Assembly: GCA_024707265.1 (NCBI GenBank)
Contig: JANQAB010000009.1
Span: 186,001 to 250,000, forward strand
Length of the DNA: 64,000 nucleotides
Source of the DNA: Sporocytophaga sp.
Lineage (GTDB): Bacteria; Bacteroidota; Bacteroidia; Cytophagales; Cytophagaceae
Reading direction: 5' to 3'
Below the pieces are notes generated by a model. The model ran no database searches. It was not told the origin of the DNA and saw nothing but the letters and a program-made list of their open reading frames with translations. The stretch's first letter is position 1. Every line of letters begins with the position of its first letter. A program made the translations under genes and the position numbers. Below are positions 46,892 through 56,325 of this stretch, piece by piece.

Positions 46892-47599
46892 ATGCAAAAG
46901 ATTAAGATTCAAACTCCGCAAAATGTAGTTATAGAATACGAAATTGCTTCAATTTGGGATAGAATTGTCGCAAATTTCCGGGATTATCTTATCATCATTT
47001 CATATATAATCCTTTTAGCGATTATTTCAAGTACCTTTAAGCTTAATAATCCTATTCTGTTTATCTTTTTTGCCCTTCCTCCATTTTTATATCAGCTGGT
47101 TTTTGAATCATTTATGAATGGCCAATCGCCTGGAATGAAAAGCAAAGGTTTAAAAGTCATCAGAATTGATGGTAAAGAATGTACATTTTTGAATTACTTC
47201 CTGAGATGGGTACTCAGGCCTATTGATGTATTCATGTTCTACGGAGGCATTGCAATGCTTATGATAGCCGTAACTAAGAATGGCCAGAGGCTTGGGGATC
47301 TTCTTGCAGGAACAACTGTAGTCAGACTAAAAAAACAATACAGTCTGGACAATACACTTTTTGTAAATCCTGAAAACAATTATGTCCCGGTGTTTTCTGG
47401 TGTTGACAGGCTGAACGACCGTGATATGGAGATTATCAAAGAGGCTATAAAGGTTTATGAGACTACAGGCAACATGATTCCTGCCGCGGAGCTTTCAAAA
47501 AAGATAAAAACCGCACTTGATATTCAAACACAAATGGACCCAATAGTGTTATTGAAAACTATTCTTAAAGATTACTATAATACCACCTCAGCTTTTTAG
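46892..47599 (+). CDS. RDD-family membrane protein
   Basis: The 235-residue product has the RDD pattern of charged residues at helix edges (IASIWDRIVANFRDYLIII), then QSPGMKSKGLKVIRIDG and RWVLRPIDVF, with LGDLLAGTTVVR at the end of the domain. About 80 cytoplasmic residues follow. RDD proteins are predicted membrane transport or scaffold components and are typically divergent from SpoIIM in these clusters. Confidence 0.9.
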   Translation: MQKIKIQTPQNVVIEYEIASIWDRIVANFRDYLIIISYIILLAIISSTFKLNNPILFIFFALPPFLYQLVFESFMNGQSPGMKSKGLKVIRIDGKECTFLNYFLRWVLRPIDVFMFYGGIAMLMIAVTKNGQRLGDLLAGTTVVRLKKQYSLDNTLFVNPENNYVPVFSGVDRLNDRDMEIIKEAIKVYETTGNMIPAAELSKKIKTALDIQTQMDPIVLLKTILKDYYNTTSAF

Positions 47600-47604
47600 T
47601 CTTT

Positions 47605-47850
47605 ATGAATTTATCTGATTACCCGACTTTTACAAAATCTCAACTTGCCTTGAGAAACGGAGTGGATAAAGAAGAGATCTGGTGCGCCTACAATGGCTTT
47701 ATTTACGAATTAAATAAGTCAAGGCTTTGGAGAGGCGGTAAGCATTATGAACATTGGGCAGGACAGGATTTAACGGAAGAAATGAAAGACGCTCCTCATA
47801 ATGAGAATGTTTTTGATAAATTTAAAATTGTAGGTATATTGAAGCCCTGA
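47605..47850 (+). CDS. Cytochrome b5-like haem/steroid-binding domain protein
   Basis: A small 81-residue protein with FTKSQLALRNGVDKEEIW, YNGFIYELNKSRLWRGGKHY and HWAGQDLTEEMKDAPHNE, the pattern of prokaryotic single-domain b5-like proteins. The two His-containing segments (GKHYEHW, DAPHNE) are the likely haem-ligand regions. It starts six bases after the RDD stop and is probably co-transcribed. Confidence 0.85.
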   Translation: MNLSDYPTFTKSQLALRNGVDKEEIWCAYNGFIYELNKSRLWRGGKHYEHWAGQDLTEEMKDAPHNENVFDKFKIVGILKP

Positions 47851-47888
47851 TAATTTGTATTAATTCCCAATAAATAAAAAAATAAACG

Positions 47889-48752
47889 ATGATAGTAATT
47901 GCAGACAGCGGTTCAACCAAAACAAACTGGGTTATTGTCGAAAAAGACAATAGCAGGTCTACAGCAAAAACTGTTGGATTCAACCCGTATTATCAAAGCT
48001 CTGATGATATTTATCAGACACTGATAAACGACCTGATTCCACAGTTAGGTTCCAAAAAAATTGAGAAAATATTCTTCTACGGTGCAGGATGCGAGGCTTT
48101 GGAACAAAGAGAACAGGTTGCTGTTGCAATTCGTAAAGCATTTCCGCAAACTGAAGTAATGGTTGATCATGATCTTCTAGCTGCTGCAAAAGCTGCGCTC
48201 GGAGATACTCCTGGTATTGCCTGCATCTCCGGAACTGGTTCCAATACTTGTTTATATGATGGAAAAGATGTTATAAAAAACATTCACAGTCTTGGTCTTT
48301 TCCTTGGTGATGAAGGGAGTGGCGGATACCTGGGCAAAATGGTTGTCAGAGAATACATCAGAGAAGCAATGCCAGCTCATATTACAAAGAAGTTTGAAGA
48401 ATTTACTCCAGACAGACAAGCTGACATTTTGGATAAAGTTTATACTAAACCTTTCCCTAATAGATACCTGGCTTCCTTTGCGAGATTTGTTGCAGAAAAT
48501 CAAAAAGACCCATACTTATTTAACCTTGCCTACCACAACTTTGAGTTGATGTTTGACAGGTCAATATTAAGATATGAAGGAGTTAAAACCCTTCCTGTTA
48601 ATTTCGTTGGTTCTATTGCACACTATCTGAGTGACGTACTATACAAAGTAGCAGCAGATAAAGGCGTAAAAATCGGGAATATCGTAGGTGACCCAATGGA
48701 ATCTCTTACAGACTATCATTACAAAAAAGAATACGTGCATGCGCATCACTGA
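47889..48752 (+). CDS. N-acetylglucosamine kinase, BadF/BadG ATPase family
   Basis: A 287-residue ASKHA kinase with phosphate-1 motif IADSGSTKTNW at the start, an acidic DHDLLAAAKAAL motif, GTGSNTCLYDG, and LGDEGSGGYLGK. These are typical of bacterial GlcNAc (or MurNAc) kinases. Its last 14 bases overlap the murQ start, so both probably serve recovery of cell-wall sugars: kinase makes the 6-phosphate, MurQ cleaves the lactyl ether. Specificity for GlcNAc versus MurNAc cannot be read here. Confidence 0.87.
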   Translation: MIVIADSGSTKTNWVIVEKDNSRSTAKTVGFNPYYQSSDDIYQTLINDLIPQLGSKKIEKIFFYGAGCEALEQREQVAVAIRKAFPQTEVMVDHDLLAAAKAALGDTPGIACISGTGSNTCLYDGKDVIKNIHSLGLFLGDEGSGGYLGKMVVREYIREAMPAHITKKFEEFTPDRQADILDKVYTKPFPNRYLASFARFVAENQKDPYLFNLAYHNFELMFDRSILRYEGVKTLPVNFVGSIAHYLSDVLYKVAADKGVKIGNIVGDPMESLTDYHYKKEYVHAHH

Positions 48753-49548
48753 GACATCCTCAAGGTTTAACGACCTTGAAAAAATGTCTGTTGGTGAACT
48801 TCTTAGAAATATAAATCAGGAAGATACATCTGTTCCGATTGCCGTTGAAAAGGCAATCCCTCAAATTGAAAAGCTTGTCTCTGCAATCGTTGAAAAAATG
48901 AAAGCCGGAGGCAGGCTTTTTTACATTGGGGCAGGCACCAGCGGACGACTTGGTGTTTTGGATGCCTCAGAGTGCCCTCCATCTTTCGGAGTTCCTGACG
49001 ACTGGGTAATTGGGCTTATTGCTGGAGGGGATATTGCTTTGAGAAAAGCAGTAGAGTTTGCCGAAGACGATGAGCAACAGGCATGGCTCGATCTTCAGAC
49101 TTTTAATGTTACTTCAAAAGATGTAGTAATAGGTGTAGCTGCATCCGGCACCACTCCTTATGTTGTGGGAGGCGTTAAAACTGCCCGCAGTAATAATATG
49201 ATAACGGGGTGCATTACAAGTAATCCGGATTCTCCACTTGCAGAACAGGTTCACTTTCCCGTGGAAGTAATTACAGGGCCTGAATTTGTTACAGGAAGTA
49301 CCAGAATGAAAGCCGGAACCGCGCAAAAACTTGTCCTTAACATGATCAGTACTTCAGTAATGATCCGGCTTGGAAGAGTTAAAGGAAACAAAATGGTAGA
49401 TATGCAGCTTAGTAATGAAAAACTCATCGAAAGAGGAATTAAAATGATCGCTGATGAGTTAAAAATTGAAACAGAAAAAGCTGCACGCCTGCTGGAAGAA
49501 CAGGGAAGCGTGAGAAAAGCAATAGACTGGTACAGGAAACATGCATGA
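48739..49548 (+). CDS. murQ: N-acetylmuramic acid 6-phosphate etherase MurQ
   Basis: I use the internal ATG giving MRITETSSRFNDLEKMSVGE, which matches family starts; the longer frame adds 17 codons inside the kinase gene. The 269-residue SIS-domain enzyme has GAGTSGRLGVLDASECPP, GVAASGTTPYVVG and STRMKAGTAQKLVLNM, all hallmark motifs. It converts MurNAc-6-phosphate to GlcNAc-6-phosphate and lactate. The C-terminal UBA-like helical tail is shortened relative to E. coli. Confidence 0.96.
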   Translation: MRITETSSRFNDLEKMSVGELLRNINQEDTSVPIAVEKAIPQIEKLVSAIVEKMKAGGRLFYIGAGTSGRLGVLDASECPPSFGVPDDWVIGLIAGGDIALRKAVEFAEDDEQQAWLDLQTFNVTSKDVVIGVAASGTTPYVVGGVKTARSNNMITGCITSNPDSPLAEQVHFPVEVITGPEFVTGSTRMKAGTAQKLVLNMISTSVMIRLGRVKGNKMVDMQLSNEKLIERGIKMIADELKIETEKAARLLEEQGSVRKAIDWYRKHA

Positions 49549-50107
49549 GATAGAACCTTTTTATAACTGGGAAAACTATTACAACCCTGCAGATGATGAG
49601 CGATCTCCTTTCCATGGAGTAGAATACAATATGCAGGGATATACCAATAACATTTACGGGTATTTTATTCATCCGCTGTGGGATTACATAGGCTCCGACA
49701 CGCTTTACATAAAAATCCTTTTTATTAACTATGAAAAAGGTATTGCAATCCTTGAAATGTTCGGAGAGTGGAATGATACCCTACACAATGACATTATGCA
49801 TTTTAAACGCAATGTTATTGATCATCTGCTTGGAGAAGGAATAACTCAATTTATCCTTTTAGGAGAAAACATTCTTAATTTTCATGGCTCGGATGATTGC
49901 TACTATGAAGAATGGTTTGAGGATGTAGAAGATGGCTGGATTGCTGCAGTAAACTTCAGAGATTTTGTTCTGGATGAATGGAAAAAATTCCGACTTGACT
50001 ACTACATTAATTTCGGGGGCACTCTGGAAATTATAAACTGGAGGACAATGCCTCCACTTCAGTTTTATGAAACTGTAAAGAAAAATATCACACTGAGACT
50101 TTCATAA
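49541..50107 (+). CDS. Conserved protein of unknown function after murQ
   Basis: A 188-residue soluble protein, rich in aromatic and acidic residues (MHEIEPFYNWENYYNPADDE; DCYYEEWFEDVEDGW). Overlaps murQ by eight bases, so it is translationally coupled to it. I know no family function; it ends before a strong terminator. Confidence 0.7.
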   Translation: MHEIEPFYNWENYYNPADDERSPFHGVEYNMQGYTNNIYGYFIHPLWDYIGSDTLYIKILFINYEKGIAILEMFGEWNDTLHNDIMHFKRNVIDHLLGEGITQFILLGENILNFHGSDDCYYEEWFEDVEDGWIAAVNFRDFVLDEWKKFRLDYYINFGGTLEIINWRTMPPLQFYETVKKNITLRLS

Positions 50108-50110
50108 ATA

Positions 50111-50150
50111 GCATAAAAAAACCTGAGAAAATTCTCAGGTTTTTTTATGC
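50111..50150. terminator. Bidirectional terminator between murQ operon and PpiD-like gene
   Basis: A near-perfect 40-base palindrome, GCATAAAAAAACCTGAGAA with its complement, giving a 19-bp stem with A and T runs on both sides. Confidence 0.9.
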
Positions 50151-50169
50151 TATATCTTAAAACCAATTG

Positions 50170-52275
50170 TTAAAAGAATCTAACTCTGTCATCTACTATA
50201 TCAGAATTCTTTCTGATTGCCTCATCCACACTGTAATCAATTCTTCCAATTCTTTGATTTACTAGGTCATTTTTATATTTAGAGTAATCAGCTATTTCCG
50301 GAGCAGGAGTAAAATTCACAAGCTCAAGATTGATTACACCGTATTCACCTTTAAATGGACCGGTTTTAGCACCTTTCTTCAATCCGAATAATTTACCTAT
50401 CGCAATCGGATCATACCCAATAGCAGCGATTGAGTTAGAAGATAAAGTAACATCAGGAGCAACGCCTGAGGTAGCGCCTGAACCAAAGTCAGCAGCGATT
50501 TTCTCGAATGTTCCGGATAGTTTTGAAAGCTTCTCAGAAATAAGTTTTGCCTTTTCTTCATTTCTTACTTTAGCAGTAAGCTCATCTCTTACATCATTAA
50601 CTGATGCAACACCTTCTTCTCTTTCTCCTGTTAAAATGGCAACAACATATTGATCATCCAATGAGAATACATTAGAAACATCTTCTACATCTGCATCATT
50701 GTAAGCCCACTTTACTATTGTTCTGGCATTTGAAAGATTGTTTACAAATCTATCAGCTTTTCTGATGTTGCTTGCTGAGAATTTCTGTAATGAATCAGCT
50801 TTTACTTTTGCATTAAAATCTGCAGTATCCTTTATAGAATTAGCAAATTCGTCTGCCTTTCTGAAAGCAGCATCTTTAGTAGCTTCAGAAGCAATAATAT
50901 CCTTTTCAACCAGAGCTACCAAATATTTTTTATTGTTTTTAGGAGCTGTTACTTTGATTATATGATAACCGAATTCTGTTTCAGTTAACTTTGGAAGCAA
51001 GCCTGCTGAAGATGCCTGGAATACTGCATCGTTAAAAGGCTTCACCATTTGTCCCTGGCTAAACCAGCCTAGATCTCCACCTCTTGAAGCAGTTCCGTCA
51101 GATCCATACATTCTCGCCATTTGAGCAAAGTCAGCACCGGATTTAATTTGATTAAGAACTTCGTTTGCTTTTTTCTTTAAGGAATCTTTTTCTGCAGCTG
51201 ATTTATCCCTTGTATCAAAAAGGATATGGCTTGCTTTTGCATAAGATACAGAATCAGATTTTATGTCATTGATCTTGTACAACTGCACTTTACCAGCCGA
51301 AACAAAAGGACCATAAACGCTATCAATAACTACATTGCTAGCAATGTTTTTCAACTCTTCAGGTAGTTCCCCAAAAGTTTTGAATGAAGGAGGTACAGGA
51401 TTGTCAGAGTTTGATTGTATAAACAAGCTGTCGTTCTGAGAAGTAGCAAATTCCTTTTTAACTTCTGCCAGTTCCTGTTTAAATGCTGCACTGTCTTCTG
51501 CACTTGGTTTAACACTGAAGGTAACATAGTCAAATGATCTACCTGCTTCAACCTTAAACTCATTCTTATGCTTGTTCAGATAATCAGATAACATATCGTC
51601 AGTAACTTTAACAAGGCTGTCCGCAACGGCATAAAAAGGAACGTACAGATATTTAGCTTCAGCTTTTGAATTCTGATTGTTATAATCCCTCTTTGCTTCC
51701 TCAGAAGTTACATAAACAGATTTTCTGAACAAGTTTAGATATTTCGTTCTAAGTCTTTCTTCTTTGATACCCCTCTCAATGCTGTACCAAAGTTGCTGAT
51801 CACGAGGATCTCTTTCTTTAAATTTATTAAAGAATTCTTTCAGGAAAGCTCTGTCGAACTGCTGAGTCTGAGGGTTGGAGAATAATTGTATAACAGTAGG
51901 GTGAATATGCTCCCCTTGCACCATGTCATACAACTCGTCATTTGTTACTGCAAGGCCTAGTTTTTCGAACTGTTTTGCATAAGCAATATCAAATATTTTT
52001 GCATTCCACGCCTGCTCAATAATAGAAGGTCTTTCACTTTCACCAACGTTTCTGCCTGTTCTCAAGACATAGTCAGCTTCTGTTTCATCTACCTTACCTT
52101 GGAAATCTTCAACGGAAATACTTTTTCCGGCGATTTCTCCTACATTTCTGGATCTGTTACGTAAAAAGGAATTTGGTCCGAAAACCTCGCCTCCCACCAA
52201 GAAAAGAACCAGACCTACGGCCACGATTCCTACAACAACCCCGGAATGCTGATTAATTTTGTTAAAAATTGCCAT
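50170..52275 (-). CDS. PpiD/SurA-type membrane-anchored peptidyl-prolyl isomerase
   Basis: The 701-residue product has one N-terminal membrane helix (about 13-30), a SurA_N-like domain, and a parvulin domain at about 345-445 (SYAKASHILFDTRD, GSDGTASRGGDLGWFSQGQM, ETEFGYHIIKV). A second, degenerate rotamase-like region follows. It is anchored in the inner membrane and helps fold outer-membrane and exported proteins in the periplasm, relevant in a species with so many surface proteins. It is last in the coaX-OMP-lptC run. Confidence 0.93.
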   Translation of the reverse strand: MAIFNKINQHSGVVVGIVAVGLVLFLVGGEVFGPNSFLRNRSRNVGEIAGKSISVEDFQGKVDETEADYVLRTGRNVGESERPSIIEQAWNAKIFDIAYAKQFEKLGLAVTNDELYDMVQGEHIHPTVIQLFSNPQTQQFDRAFLKEFFNKFKERDPRDQQLWYSIERGIKEERLRTKYLNLFRKSVYVTSEEAKRDYNNQNSKAEAKYLYVPFYAVADSLVKVTDDMLSDYLNKHKNEFKVEAGRSFDYVTFSVKPSAEDSAAFKQELAEVKKEFATSQNDSLFIQSNSDNPVPPSFKTFGELPEELKNIASNVVIDSVYGPFVSAGKVQLYKINDIKSDSVSYAKASHILFDTRDKSAAEKDSLKKKANEVLNQIKSGADFAQMARMYGSDGTASRGGDLGWFSQGQMVKPFNDAVFQASSAGLLPKLTETEFGYHIIKVTAPKNNKKYLVALVEKDIIASEATKDAAFRKADEFANSIKDTADFNAKVKADSLQKFSASNIRKADRFVNNLSNARTIVKWAYNDADVEDVSNVFSLDDQYVVAILTGEREEGVASVNDVRDELTAKVRNEEKAKLISEKLSKLSGTFEKIAADFGSGATSGVAPDVTLSSNSIAAIGYDPIAIGKLFGLKKGAKTGPFKGEYGVINLELVNFTPAPEIADYSKYKNDLVNQRIGRIDYSVDEAIRKNSDIVDDRVRFF

Positions 52276-52360
52276 TGCTTAATTATAATTTCTTTTAAAG
52301 AACCGCAAAAATACTATTATTAATTTTCAAAATCAAAATCAATAAACCTCTGAAATAAAA

Positions 52361-52600
52361 TTATTTATTCTTTACCCTAACTTTCTTTAAAGGTCCTGAC
52401 TTACCTTTATTTTCTTGTTTATCAGGACTTTTTGACTTTACCCATTGATAAAGCATCAGCATCATGAAACATAACATGAAAAGCCAGTAGCTTTCTTTGA
52501 ACCCAACAGTCATTGTCTGGTGAATTCCTGTAAGCAGGAACACAACGCCCAAAGAAAATATTATTGTACCCAGAAATTTCATAATCAATTTATTCGACAA
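52361..52600 (-). CDS. Small membrane protein after lptC
   Basis: 79 residues, two hydrophobic segments (FLGTIIFSLGVVFLLTGI and YWLFMLCFMMLMLYQW) and a basic C-terminal tail. Its start overlaps the lptC stop by 11 bases. No family recognised. It is a plausible real gene because of coupling and codon character. Confidence 0.6.
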   Translation of the reverse strand: MSNKLIMKFLGTIIFSLGVVFLLTGIHQTMTVGFKESYWLFMLCFMMLMLYQWVKSKSPDKQENKGKSGPLKKVRVKNK

Positions 52601-53120
52601 CGTCGATCACTCCTGTTGGATTAAGAATTTTATAGGAGGTAAAATTCTGATTTGTTTTAAGTCCTTTTCCCATGAGAATTTCTGTTGGCGTTGTAATTGT
52701 TACAAAAGTATTTGTATCACAATAAACTTCATCCTTTCCGGGATCCCAGAATAATTCTTCACTATTCATTTTCTTCTGCTGTTCTATACTTTTAATTTCC
52801 ACAGCCCCTTTAACATTGTAGAGATTCTTTTCTTTTTCTAATCGGCCAGAATTTCCTCTTAGGGTAGAGGTTTTTACTCCGTATTTATCAAAAAACTCAA
52901 TAAACACTCCATTAGGAAACTCCCGATCTCCGTTTTTTAATTCTATTTCTTTGGGGGCTTTTAATCTTACCCTTACGATAGAGGAATCTGAATATATAGT
53001 TTCTATATCGTTCACTTCCATGACCGGACCATCATAAGGCTTTAACTGCTCATAGGTTTTTGCCTTCTGACAGGAAATGAAAATTATTGTAGTTGTTAAA
53101 AATAAAAAGATTTTTCTCAT
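52590..53120 (-). CDS. lptC: LPS export ABC transporter periplasmic protein LptC
   Basis: A 176-residue protein with a lipoprotein-like signal (LFLTTTIIFISC) and an LptC beta-jellyroll: VRLKAPKEIELKNGDREFPN, GVFIEFFDKYGV, TLRGNSGRLEKEKNLYNVKG and EELFWDPGKDEVYCDTNTFV. LptC carries LPS between the inner-membrane transporter and LptA. Position after an outer-membrane protein and coaX is the common Bacteroidota order. Confidence 0.88.
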   Translation of the reverse strand: MRKIFLFLTTTIIFISCQKAKTYEQLKPYDGPVMEVNDIETIYSDSSIVRVRLKAPKEIELKNGDREFPNGVFIEFFDKYGVKTSTLRGNSGRLEKEKNLYNVKGAVEIKSIEQQKKMNSEELFWDPGKDEVYCDTNTFVTITTPTEILMGKGLKTNQNFTSYKILNPTGVIDVVE

Positions 53121-53125
53121 TGGTA

Positions 53126-54460
53126 CTATTCAATTCTTCTGCGCTCAAACCATTTGTCAATCGTTTGGAAACTTAGATAGACCTGGAAATATCTGTCACG
53201 AATAAGTCCATCATTTGTTGACCCTCTTTGGCCTGCAACCAGGGCGACATTCAGTCTCGACAATGGTTTGGATTTATATCTTGCATCCTTGCGGCCAACT
53301 GGTATTGAACCGCCTAAAGAAACAGAAAAATCATTTAGTTGAGTTCCATTAAAATAGAAAGGTGTTTTCTGATACGATAATCCAGCTCTTAAAATTGGCA
53401 TTTTCATCACTTCCTGGCCCTTTAGTTTGTATTCACCGCCAAAAGCAATTTTATATCCATTTTTGAAATTATCTATTCCTGCATCGAAATTTTTGTATTT
53501 ACTATAGCTTAAATAGGTAAAATCAACACCAATACTCCAATCTACAGGCTTATCAATACTAAAGGCTATTGTCAGTCTTGAAGGCAATACTGCATGCATT
53601 TTAGTATTGCTAATAACTGTATCCTCCTTCACGTCATTTAGATCTGTTTTTCTCTCTCTGATCAACTCTCTTCTGGATGTTAAGCCCGCAGAAAAATCAT
53701 AGATCGCTCCCACGTTGTAATAAATGTGCTCTTGCTCCTCTTTAGCAGAGGCTTTCAGAATATTTCTATAAGCAACTCCTGGCTTAAGATTCAATCCAGA
53801 GTAAGAGGTTCTTTGACGAATTCCATATTTCTGATCTTGCACATCAACATCAAGAGACGTCATCTGGGTAAAAAACTCTTCATTAGTTGAGCCAAAAACA
53901 TATGATGCCGTTAAGCCAGCTGAGAAATTTTTTGTTAAATCCACTCCATTAGCAAAGCTGGCAGTATAAAGTCCGCCTGTACCAATATTAGATGTACTGG
54001 ACACAATACCACTTGTATCAAAAGCAACATTGCTAAAATAGTCATAACTCATATTGCTGTATGGACTGAGGCTAATACTTGTTGTCCAGCGATTTGAAAC
54101 AGGAAAAGCAATATTCAAATACTGAAAATTGACAGATTTACTTTGTTGTTTTAGCGTCCCATCATTAATTGATCTGCCAACTCCATACAATGCTCCTTCA
54201 AACATGGTGTATTTGATTGTTGTATCCATATTCAGCCGTCTGTTTGTTGTGAGCAAAGCCGGGTTCAGGAAGTTGATATACTCAAGGTTCGGAGATGCTA
54301 CGCCAATACCTCCCATTCCAATATTCCTTATACTGCCAGGGGAGGAAAGGTCTCCTAAACCAAATCGTGAATAAGGTGAATTTTCCGTTAACTGAGCTGT
54401 TGCCTGAAAAGCTGTTAAAGACGTCAGAAGTGCTAATAAAATCCTATAAAAATCTCTCAT
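53126..54460 (-). CDS. Outer-membrane beta-barrel protein beside lptC
   Basis: 444 residues with a signal peptide (ends ATAQ), then the conserved LTENSPYSRFGLGDLSSPGS and IGMGGIGVASPN...NFLNPALLT start of a FadL/PorV-like barrel family of Bacteroidota. Alternating strands continue to the end. It overlaps the last codons of the repaired coaX gene. Its role is unknown; relatives lie between coaX and lptC. Confidence 0.82.
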   Translation of the reverse strand: MRDFYRILLALLTSLTAFQATAQLTENSPYSRFGLGDLSSPGSIRNIGMGGIGVASPNLEYINFLNPALLTTNRRLNMDTTIKYTMFEGALYGVGRSINDGTLKQQSKSVNFQYLNIAFPVSNRWTTSISLSPYSNMSYDYFSNVAFDTSGIVSSTSNIGTGGLYTASFANGVDLTKNFSAGLTASYVFGSTNEEFFTQMTSLDVDVQDQKYGIRQRTSYSGLNLKPGVAYRNILKASAKEEQEHIYYNVGAIYDFSAGLTSRRELIRERKTDLNDVKEDTVISNTKMHAVLPSRLTIAFSIDKPVDWSIGVDFTYLSYSKYKNFDAGIDNFKNGYKIAFGGEYKLKGQEVMKMPILRAGLSYQKTPFYFNGTQLNDFSVSLGGSIPVGRKDARYKSKPLSRLNVALVAGQRGSTNDGLIRDRYFQVYLSFQTIDKWFERRRIE

Positions 54461-55167
54461 TATATTCTAAAATGCTATTTAGCCCAATTAAAACCAAATC
54501 GGGAACTACAAAGATGGTTTCTTTTAATCTTCTTTCAAAAAAATCTTGCATCTCCACCACACATTATTACATTCAGTTCCTGATCATTTTTTTTAAACTC
54601 CCCAATCATACCCAGAATTTCTGCCCCCGCACCATTTAAAACCCCGCTCAAAATAGAACCTTTTGAACTTTTTCCAATAAAAGATATTTCTTCTTCTTTC
54701 TCTACCAACGGTAAACCTGCTGTAAACGCATTTAATGCCTTAAATCGTATAGAAATTCCAGGAGAAATTGCTCCGCCGTAATAATTTTTTTCTTTATCAA
54801 TAAAATCATAGGTGATACAAGTCCCGGTGTCAATGACCAGGCTGGACTTTCCTGGATAAAGGTAACAGGCTCCAGCAACCCCGGCAATTCTGTCAGGTCC
54901 GAGCGTTTGAGGAGTTTCATAATTATTATTAAAAGGAAGTTGAAGCCCGGAACTCAACAAAAGAGGATTAACTTGAAATGAAATTTTTTCTTTAATAATG
55001 TCCTGATCTTTCCTAACACTACTGATAATTGTCCTTTTAATATCAAATCCTGAAATTATTCTTGCCAGTTGATTATAATCATTCGTAGTAAAAACTTTCT
55101 CAAGAGTACTATTCTTAAATAATCCGAGTTTTATTGATGTATTTCCGGAATCTATTACCAGGTTCAT
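54444..55167 (-). CDS. coaX: Type III pantothenate kinase CoaX (frameshifted near the end)
   Basis: First step of coenzyme A synthesis. Motifs: VIDSGNTSIKLGLF (phosphate binding), TLGPDRIAGVAGAC, VIDTGTCITYDFI, and GGAISPGISIRFKALNAFTA. An extra base in an A7 run (54537-54543) ends the frame at GGDARFF; corrected, it continues FERRLKETIFVVPDLVLIGL to 240 residues, the family's normal length. CoA synthesis is essential, so the break is probably a sequencing error unless another pantothenate kinase exists. Confidence 0.93.
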
Positions 55168-55235
55168 AAATTCAAAAATAATAATAAAATTTGCGAAGCT
55201 GTTTCATTTTACCCTATTTGTTTGAAGATTGAATT

Positions 55236-56318
55236 ATGAAAAACACTTATATAGTTGCGGGATTAATGTCAGGAACTTCTCTTGACGGTTTGGATATAGC
55301 GGTTTGTAAATTTGAGCTGAAAGAGGATAAATGGAGCTATGAAATACTGGATGCTACAACTTTCGAATATGACGAAGCCCGCAGAAACAGTTTGAAAAAT
55401 GTAATGAAAGGCTCGGCAGAAAGTCTTGCCAGGCTGGATTTTGACTTCGGATATTTTCAGGGAAGTGCAGTAAAAAACTATCTTGATAAATTAAATACTT
55501 CTGTTGATTTTATTTCCGCCCATGGCCATACAATTTTTCACCAGCCGGAAAACAGATTTACTACTCAAATAGGAAATGGCGCTGCGGTGGCCGCTGCAAG
55601 CAATCTCCCTGTAGTCTGCGATTTCAGATCAATGGATGTAGCGCTCAGAGGGCAAGGAGCTCCTTTGGTTCCTATTGGAGATAAATTATTATTTAAGGAG
55701 TTTGACTTTTGTCTAAATCTCGGTGGTATCGCAAATATTTCTTACGAAGACAAATCTGGAAAAAGAATCGCCTTTGATGTGTGCCCTGCAAATATGGTTT
55801 TAAATTACCTTGCTGCACAAAAGGGGCATTTATTTGATAAAGGAGGATCACTGGCCAAGGTAGGTTCACTCAACATAAACCTTCTGGAAACACTTTCCAA
55901 AATTGAATATTATTCCAAATTGACTCCAAAATCGCTTGGTAAAGAGCACGTTGACAATCTTTTTATTCCATTGATAAAAAACTCCAAAGACAGTATTGAA
56001 AACTTACTGAATACTTTTTGCCATCACATTGCAGAAAAAGTAACGGAGGTTATAAAAAAGAATAAAACTTCAGATCACACGAAAGTTCTGATAACCGGAG
56101 GAGGCGCGTTTAATGAATTCCTTGTAGGGCTTTTTCAGGAAATGGCAGGTCATGGAATTAAATTCGTTGTTCCTGAGCCTAAAATAGTTTCATTTAAAGA
56201 GGCATTAATATTTGCCTTTTTAGGAACATTAAGATGGAGAAATGAAGTAAATAGCTTAAGCTCGGTAACAGGCTCTAGGAAGGATAATTGCGGAGGGGCC
56301 ATTTATCTGGCCCCATAA
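55236..56318 (+). CDS. anmK: Anhydro-N-acetylmuramic acid kinase AnmK
   Basis: A 360-residue ASKHA kinase with GLMSGTSLDGLDIAVCKF at the start, SAHGHTIFHQPENRFTTQIG, CDFRSMDVALRGQGAPLVP, and ITGGGAFN near the end. It phosphorylates and opens 1,6-anhydroMurNAc to MurNAc-6-phosphate, the substrate of MurQ encoded 6 kb away. Divergent from coaX, convergent with plsY with only seven bases between. Confidence 0.95.
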   Translation: MKNTYIVAGLMSGTSLDGLDIAVCKFELKEDKWSYEILDATTFEYDEARRNSLKNVMKGSAESLARLDFDFGYFQGSAVKNYLDKLNTSVDFISAHGHTIFHQPENRFTTQIGNGAAVAAASNLPVVCDFRSMDVALRGQGAPLVPIGDKLLFKEFDFCLNLGGIANISYEDKSGKRIAFDVCPANMVLNYLAAQKGHLFDKGGSLAKVGSLNINLLETLSKIEYYSKLTPKSLGKEHVDNLFIPLIKNSKDSIENLLNTFCHHIAEKVTEVIKKNKTSDHTKVLITGGGAFNEFLVGLFQEMAGHGIKFVVPEPKIVSFKEALIFAFLGTLRWRNEVNSLSSVTGSRKDNCGGAIYLAP

Positions 56319-56325
56319 TATAATA

